Shown here: positions 52,008-56,070 of the stretch, piece after piece
How the letters are laid out: each line of letters opens with the position of its first letter
Numbering within the stretch: position 1 is the stretch's first letter
Notes under the pieces: generated by a model
Databases searched by the model: none
Told to the model about the DNA's origin: nothing
The model's input: only the letters and a program-made list of their open reading frames with translations
Translations under genes and position numbers: made by a program
Assembly (NCBI GenBank): GCA_016744905.1
Contig: JADGDM010000010.1
Coordinates: forward strand, 1-56,070
DNA: 56,070 nt
Direction of reading: 5' to 3'
Origin: Sulfurimonadaceae bacterium
GTDB taxonomy: Bacteria; Campylobacterota; Campylobacteria; Campylobacterales; Sulfurimonadaceae

Positions 52008-53352
52008 TATTAATGACACCATAGCAGCGATTGCAACTGCTCATGGTGTTGGCTCTATCGCTATCATTCGTCTTAGTGGCTCTCGTGCCATTAAGATTGC
52101 TTCTAAGATTACCAAACTTCAAGAATTTACTCCACGTCATGCATATTTAAAAAAACTTTATAATAGTAAAGATGAACTTTTAGATGAGTCTTTAGTTATC
52201 TATTTTAAAGGACCCTACAGTTTTAGTGGTGAAGATATTATTGAGTTCCAATGTCATGGTGGTTTGGTTTTAGCGCAGCAGATACTAGAAACAACTTTAA
52301 GTTTTGGAGCGCGCTTGGCTGAACCAGGTGAATTTTCAAAACGTGCTTTCTTTAATGGAAAAATAGATTTGAGTGAAGCAGAAGCCATTGCTCAGATGAT
52401 AGAAGCTAAAAGTGAAGATGCTGTAAAAATCCTAGCGCGCCAGATGAAAGGCTCTTTACGTGAGTATATAGAGAGTTCTCGTGATGAACTTATTCATGCA
52501 CTTGCCTACTCTGAAGTGAGTATTGATTACGCGGAGGAAGATCTTCCTCAAGATATTATCGATCAGCTTATAGCGCGCATTGATGCTTTAAAAAAGAAGT
52601 TAGAAAAAACGCTTTTTGCTTCAAAAAGTAGAGCAGGGTTGATGCAAGGTTTTAAAGTTTCCATCGTTGGAAAACCAAATGTAGGCAAAAGTTCACTGCT
52701 TAATGCACTGCTTAATTATGAGCGCGCTATTGTCAGTGATATTGCGGGAACAACCCGTGATACTATTGAAGAAGAGGTTCGTGTGGGCACACATCTCATT
52801 CGTATTGTAGATACTGCGGGAATTCGTGATGCTAGTGATGAGATAGAACGTATTGGTATTGAGCGTTCTATTGAAGCGATTGAGCACAGTGATATTGTGA
52901 TTGCACTGTTTGATAATTCACGTGCTATTGATGAAGAAGATAGACGAATAATAGAGTTGGTTGAACGTTATAAAGATGAAAAAGATATTCAGGTGATTGT
53001 TAATAAGTCAGATCTTGAAACTCTTTTTGATCATAGCGCGCTGCCTTTTGATGAGATCTTACTGATAAACTCTAAAGATGATGTGAGCGCGCTGATTAAA
53101 AATTTAGAGACCATTATGGACTCTAAAAATATTTCAGATGAGATTATGTTGATATCAAGTCGTCAAATTGACGCCGTCAATGCAACACTTTCAAATTTAA
53201 GAGAGTCTATTGACCCCTTAGAAGATCAAGAGCTGGAGATTTTTTCTTTCCATATGAATGAGGCGATCAAAGCATTGAACTCCATTACACGTCCTTATGA
53301 TAATGAAGAGATGCTGGATAAGATGTTTGGCTCTTTTTGTTTAGGAAAATAG
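51988..53352 (+). CDS. mnmE: tRNA modification GTPase MnmE
   Basis: 454 residues. Folate-binding N-domain, then the GTPase with GKPNVGKSS, DIAGTTRDT and NKSDL, and the invariant C-terminal FCLGK. With MnmG it modifies wobble uridine. ATG 51988 fits the family start MNTTTIDINDTIAAIAT; longer frames run inside jag. Its 3' half is packed with AGCGCGCT palindromes. Confidence 0.95.
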   Translation: MNTTTIDINDTIAAIATAHGVGSIAIIRLSGSRAIKIASKITKLQEFTPRHAYLKKLYNSKDELLDESLVIYFKGPYSFSGEDIIEFQCHGGLVLAQQILETTLSFGARLAEPGEFSKRAFFNGKIDLSEAEAIAQMIEAKSEDAVKILARQMKGSLREYIESSRDELIHALAYSEVSIDYAEEDLPQDIIDQLIARIDALKKKLEKTLFASKSRAGLMQGFKVSIVGKPNVGKSSLLNALLNYERAIVSDIAGTTRDTIEEEVRVGTHLIRIVDTAGIRDASDEIERIGIERSIEAIEHSDIVIALFDNSRAIDEEDRRIIELVERYKDEKDIQVIVNKSDLETLFDHSALPFDEILLINSKDDVSALIKNLETIMDSKNISDEIMLISSRQIDAVNATLSNLRESIDPLEDQELEIFSFHMNEAIKALNSITRPYDNEEMLDKMFGSFCLGK

Positions 53353-53356
53353 CCTT

Positions 53357-53749
53357 ATGAAATATATTGCGATTGACTTGGGTCTTAAACGTATAGGATT
53401 GGCCATCTGTCTTCAAGGCGATTTGGTCACACAGATAACAGCGATTGAGCGTAAAAATCGTAATCAAGCCTCAGCTGCTGTAAAATCAGTCCTTGATGAG
53501 TGGGCAGTTGATGCTGTGGTGATTGGTATTCCTATGGGAGGATCAAGTGAGGATGAGATGCGTCGTCGTGTGGCACACTTTATGAACCTTGTTGATTTTC
53601 AAGGTGAAATTTTTTACCAAGATGAAGCGGACAGCTCTATTGAAGCCGAACATATGATGAAAGGCAATATCAAATATAAAAGAGATGGACGGGTTGATTC
53701 GCTGGCAGCTCAGATTATCTTGCAACGTTACCTAAGAACCATCAAATAA
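53357..53749 (+). CDS. ruvX: Holliday-junction-resolvase-like RuvX/YqgF
   Basis: 130 residues with an RNase-H fold: IAIDLGLKRIGLA active-site start, GIPMGGSS and DEADSSIEAE, matching YqgF; in E. coli it takes part in pre-16S rRNA processing. It begins 4 bp after the mnmE stop, so likely cotranscribed. About 75 bp of AT-rich DNA separate it from the following lipoprotein gene; no clear terminator. Confidence 0.93.
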   Translation: MKYIAIDLGLKRIGLAICLQGDLVTQITAIERKNRNQASAAVKSVLDEWAVDAVVIGIPMGGSSEDEMRRRVAHFMNLVDFQGEIFYQDEADSSIEAEHMMKGNIKYKRDGRVDSLAAQIILQRYLRTIK

Positions 53750-53823
53750 AATTTACCCACTACATTCTTTCTAAATTCTAACTTCCTACAATACGAAATC
53801 TTAAATACAACAAGGATTTCAAA

Positions 53824-55056
53824 ATGAAACTTTTAAACAAAACATTAATCTCAACAGCAGCTGCCCTAACTGTACTATTTTCAGGTTGTGGTGAAACAAC
53901 AACAGACAATAGTGCTTCATCTATTGTTGCCGATGATAATATCGTTACAGTTGAACGTGGACCTATCTTAGGTGCTTTGGTTCTTGATGCTAAGAAAAAT
54001 AAAGCAAAAGACTTAGGTGATGGAAGATATGAGTTTAATACGAGTATTGATTATCCTATCGAAGTTGTTGGTGGATATATAGATGTCAACCGTAATGGTT
54101 CTATTGATTCTGGTGAAGTTAAAAATACAGTGGTTCTTAAAGCTGGCTCTGGAAAATCTGTTACACTGGTTAGTACATTAGCAACCGATACAGAGATGAG
54201 AGTGATGATGGAAGAGAACTTTGGTTTAACTTTAAAAGATATTGAGACTAAACTTCCTTCTAACAACACTGAAGTAGAAGCACTTTCGAATGAAATTTAC
54301 GCAATGATGATTGATCAAGGTATCGAAGATATAGAGAAAATCAAGCTAAAACTTAAAGAAGAGGGTACTGTTTTAGAGATTAAAACTAAAATTACTGAGT
54401 ATGAAGAAGATGGTAGAACCGTTGGTGAGCGCGAAGAAGCACTTATTGAAAGTCTATTAAATGCTCCTGTTATTTCTGATTTAGAAGTTGAAGAGATTGA
54501 GTTAAAACTTCAAGAACGTCATGATGGTCGTGAAAATGATATCTTAGAGTATCTTCATGATATTAATCTGAGTGCAGAACAAGAAGTAGCTTTACAAAAT
54601 GCTTACCTATTACAAGATGTGGCATTAGACTTTTTAAATGATGCAGATATTGATGCAGAAACTAAGGCAGAAGTTGAACAAAAAACATTAGAGGCAAAAG
54701 AGAAATTAGAAGCTTTACTAACGCGTTATGAGATTGCTATCCCTACTGAAATGACAGCAGAAATGACAGCGGCAGTTGCTACACTTAAAGCCGCTATTCT
54801 TGCAAGTAGTGATCGTACGGAAATTCGTACTATGATTGAGAACTACCTTAAAACACAGTTTGAAGCAGTAATTGAAAGTATGCCAGAGTCTCTACGTATT
54901 ACATTTGATCATGAGATGGAAATGAAAATGGAGATGGAAAATGAGATGGAAAATGCTGATGATTCAGATGATTCAGATGATTCAGATGATGAGATGAATA
55001 CAACTATGGAAATGGAAGTTGAAATGGAAATGACAATGCTTAATGGTGCTTCATAA
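53824..55056 (+). CDS. Lipoprotein with EF-hand-like loop and Met/Asp/Glu-rich tail
   Basis: 410 residues. Lipobox FSGC near residue 21, then a linker, a DVNRNGSIDSGE calcium-loop-like segment near 90, a long helical Glu/Leu/Lys-rich middle part, and a C-terminal tail that alternates Met and Glu (MEMKMEMENEMEN) around a DSDDSDDSDD run coded by GATTCAGAT repeats at 54961-54987, ending MEMEVEMEM. Met- and Asp-rich tails bind metals such as copper or calcium. No family is recognised. The adjacent two-component genes could control it or be controlled by the same signal. Confidence 0.75.
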   Translation: MKLLNKTLISTAAALTVLFSGCGETTTDNSASSIVADDNIVTVERGPILGALVLDAKKNKAKDLGDGRYEFNTSIDYPIEVVGGYIDVNRNGSIDSGEVKNTVVLKAGSGKSVTLVSTLATDTEMRVMMEENFGLTLKDIETKLPSNNTEVEALSNEIYAMMIDQGIEDIEKIKLKLKEEGTVLEIKTKITEYEEDGRTVGEREEALIESLLNAPVISDLEVEEIELKLQERHDGRENDILEYLHDINLSAEQEVALQNAYLLQDVALDFLNDADIDAETKAEVEQKTLEAKEKLEALLTRYEIAIPTEMTAEMTAAVATLKAAILASSDRTEIRTMIENYLKTQFEAVIESMPESLRITFDHEMEMKMEMENEMENADDSDDSDDSDDEMNTTMEMEVEMEMTMLNGAS

Positions 55057-55067
55057 GCGAATATAGT

Positions 55068-55073
55068 TATAAT
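55068..55073 (+). promoter_or_regulatory. -10 box of the response-regulator gene
   Basis: TATAAT 20 bases upstream of the regulator ATG, with AAAAGGTAGA as ribosome site. It separates regulator and kinase from the lipoprotein transcript. Confidence 0.5.
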
Positions 55074-55093
55074 ATCTTCAAAAAGGTAGAAGC

Positions 55094-55741
55094 ATGAAAA
55101 TCCTCTTTCTTGAAGATGATACACTTCTGGCTCAAAGTCTTTTAGACGAGCTTGAGGAGTATGCATACTCTATCACTTGGGTGGCAGATGGCGATAGTGC
55201 TGCTGACGCAGCGTATGATAATAGCTATGACCTTTACCTATTTGATGTCAATGTCCCCGGCATCAATGGATTTGAACTTTTAAAATCACTACGCATTGCG
55301 AGTGATCAAACCCCTTGTATTTTTCTCACGTCAAAAAATGAGATTAAAGATATTAAGCTTGGTTTTGAATTGGGCGCGGATGATTACATCAAAAAACCTT
55401 TTGATTTGGATGAGTTACTCATTCGAATAGAAGCCAAACTTCCTAAACTCTCTAAAATACAACTGAGTCCCGGCTTTGCTATTGATCCTACTAACTATAG
55501 TATTATCTGTATGGATAAAGAGACAGTGTTGGCGAAAAAAGAGTTTGATATACTTCACTACTTTACTAAACGTCTTGATACTTTAATTGAGACGCAGTCT
55601 ATTATTGATGATCTCTACCCTGATGAACCAATCAGTGTAGCTACCTTTCGTGTGTACATGAAAAATATTAAACGGCATATTGAAGGTGTGGCAATTATTG
55701 AAAATGTTAGAGGAGTTGGTTATCGCTTTAAAACCCTATGA
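55094..55741 (+). CDS. OmpR-family response regulator
   Basis: 215 residues. Receiver domain with LEDD acidic pair, phospho-acceptor Asp in YLFDVNVPG (about 53), SK near 80 and KKPFD (Lys about 102); winged-helix DNA-binding domain follows, ending ENVRGVGYRF. It is 3' overlapped by the kinase gene. Probable targets include the upstream lipoprotein gene; this is inference from adjacency. Confidence 0.93.
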   Translation: MKILFLEDDTLLAQSLLDELEEYAYSITWVADGDSAADAAYDNSYDLYLFDVNVPGINGFELLKSLRIASDQTPCIFLTSKNEIKDIKLGFELGADDYIKKPFDLDELLIRIEAKLPKLSKIQLSPGFAIDPTNYSIICMDKETVLAKKEFDILHYFTKRLDTLIETQSIIDDLYPDEPISVATFRVYMKNIKRHIEGVAIIENVRGVGYRFKTL

Positions 55742-56070
55742 AAAGCGTGCCCTGATTAGATTAATGAGCCTTTTTATGTTGGCTTATTTTGCTATCTTCT
55801 CCGTGATGGCACTGCTTTATTATTTCAAAGCGTATAACACCATCGCCAATGAAAATATTGCTAAGCATCGCATCAAGATTTCAGAATGCGAACGTCTAAG
55901 TCGTTTTGTTGATCAAGATTGCTCAAGTATTAAAGTGGTGAATGAGTTTGATCTTAAAAGTGTTTATCTTGATATCAGTATTGCTTTAGTTCTTACATTT
56001 TTTATTTTTTTACTCTTTAGTTATATCGTAGCGCGCCACGCACTTAAACCGGTGCGTGATTCGATTAATT
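55704..56070 (+). CDS. Sensor histidine kinase, 3'-truncated by window edge
   Basis: Frame open to the window end. It starts with a basic segment (KPYEKRALIRL), a transmembrane helix, a short periplasmic loop with two cysteines (SECERLS and QDCSS), and a second transmembrane helix (about residues 94-110) leading to a basic ALKPVRDS HAMP-like stretch. Kinase domains lie outside the window. The start is uncertain: ATG 55704 and TTG 55716 overlap the regulator by 38 and 26 bp; ATG 55764 would cut the conserved basic segment. Partner of the OmpR-type regulator. Confidence 0.75.
   Translation, partial: MLEELVIALKPYEKRALIRLMSLFMLAYFAIFSVMALLYYFKAYNTIANENIAKHRIKISECERLSRFVDQDCSSIKVVNEFDLKSVYLDISIALVLTFFIFLLFSYIVARHALKPVRDSIN

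Larger units (their letters stand above)
1797..53093. repeat. Dispersed iterated palindrome AGCGCGCT (about 32 exact copies)
   Basis: Starts seen by eye: 1797, 2357, 2578, 4625, 5777, 6544, 6927, 7699, 8251, 11019, 12895, 13070, 15624, 16299, 20244, 20933, 21371, 23837, 24244, 25749, 25798, 27171, 27617, 30847, 36749, 37790, 39684, 44914, 52308, 52721, 53035, 53086. Many single-mismatch relatives (TGCGCGCT, AGCGCGCC) also occur. Copies lie in coding sequence in all three frames, most often read as Ser-Ala-Leu or Glu-Arg-Ala, and on both gene strands. They are absent from 8.3-11.0 kb and from the sulfatase genes. Confidence 0.85.

Noticed and set aside
54961-54987. Short tandem GATTCAGAT as a possible CRISPR or regulatory array
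   Set aside because: It is an in-frame coding repeat (DSD units) in the lipoprotein tail, without spacers.
1-56070. tRNA, rRNA, CRISPR or complete insertion sequence
   Set aside because: All intergenic stretches were read; none folds as a tRNA or holds transposase frames or spaced repeats. This was by eye and not by a covariance search.

Overview
The window looks like a chromosomal segment of a free-living, respiratory member of the Campylobacterota (epsilonproteobacteria; Sulfurimonas/Sulfurovum/Arcobacter-like). This is inferred from AT-rich DNA, a short ProB lacking a PUA domain, TATAAT-type -10 boxes with poor -35 boxes, many c-type cytochromes, AHQWRQPL-type histidine kinases, and the rpmH-rnpA-yidD-yidC-jag-mnmE block. 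Species cannot be named from the sequence alone. No rRNA, tRNA, CRISPR array, complete insertion sequence or prophage was recognised.

Layout. 1-8.5 kb: the 3' part of proB, then a tightly overlapping four-gene DNA-processing operon: sbcD, sbcC, a Cas4-like/DEDD double-nuclease protein (DUF2779 type) and a dNTP triphosphohydrolase. 8.5-11 kb: a less orderly stretch with a parvulin lipoprotein, an orphan lipoprotein, a start-less ParE/RelE toxin remnant, two copies of a structured repeat, a 12-bp tandem repeat and a tiny lipoprotein. 11-19.2 kb: a D15-like outer-membrane barrel, a DEDD exonuclease, a YceI protein, a tri-haem cytochrome c peroxidase coupled to a membrane-anchored penta-haem cytochrome, a PAS histidine kinase and pgeF. 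19.2-22.8 kb: an ovothiol operon (ovoA, an ovoB candidate, a small protein). 22.8-31.7 kb: thiol, stress and small genes, including a thioredoxin-fold protein, a histone-H1-like lysine/alanine protein, an ADP-ribosylglycohydrolase-like protein, YhbP, PhnA/YjdM, clpB (with a candidate HspR operator over its promoter), a rhodanese lipoprotein and a tetra-haem cytochrome with an HDOD protein.

31.8-48.6 kb is the most unusual part: about 17 kb of same-strand genes. It holds two tandem sulfatases, a terminator, an exported HAD hydrolase, MoxR, DUF58, DUF4381, BatA/B/C/D-like proteins, a DUF202 protein, an octa-haem cytochrome with HEAT/TPR-like repeats, and a LetA/LetB-like lipid transporter whose LetA half is split in two genes and whose LetB has seven MCE units. 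It is read here as one envelope-associated functional neighbourhood. 48.6-53.7 kb is the conserved rpmH-rnpA-yidD-yidC-jag-mnmE block plus ruvX. 53.8-56 kb holds a Met/Asp/Glu-rich lipoprotein next to a response regulator and the start of its histidine kinase.

Across the whole window the palindrome AGCGCGCT recurs (about 32 exact copies counted by eye, plus near variants), in all three reading frames and almost entirely inside core genes. It is nearly missing from the 8.3-11.0 kb, sulfatase and BatC-to-octahaem stretches. It behaves like a genome-wide iterated palindrome comparable in style to cyanobacterial HIP1.
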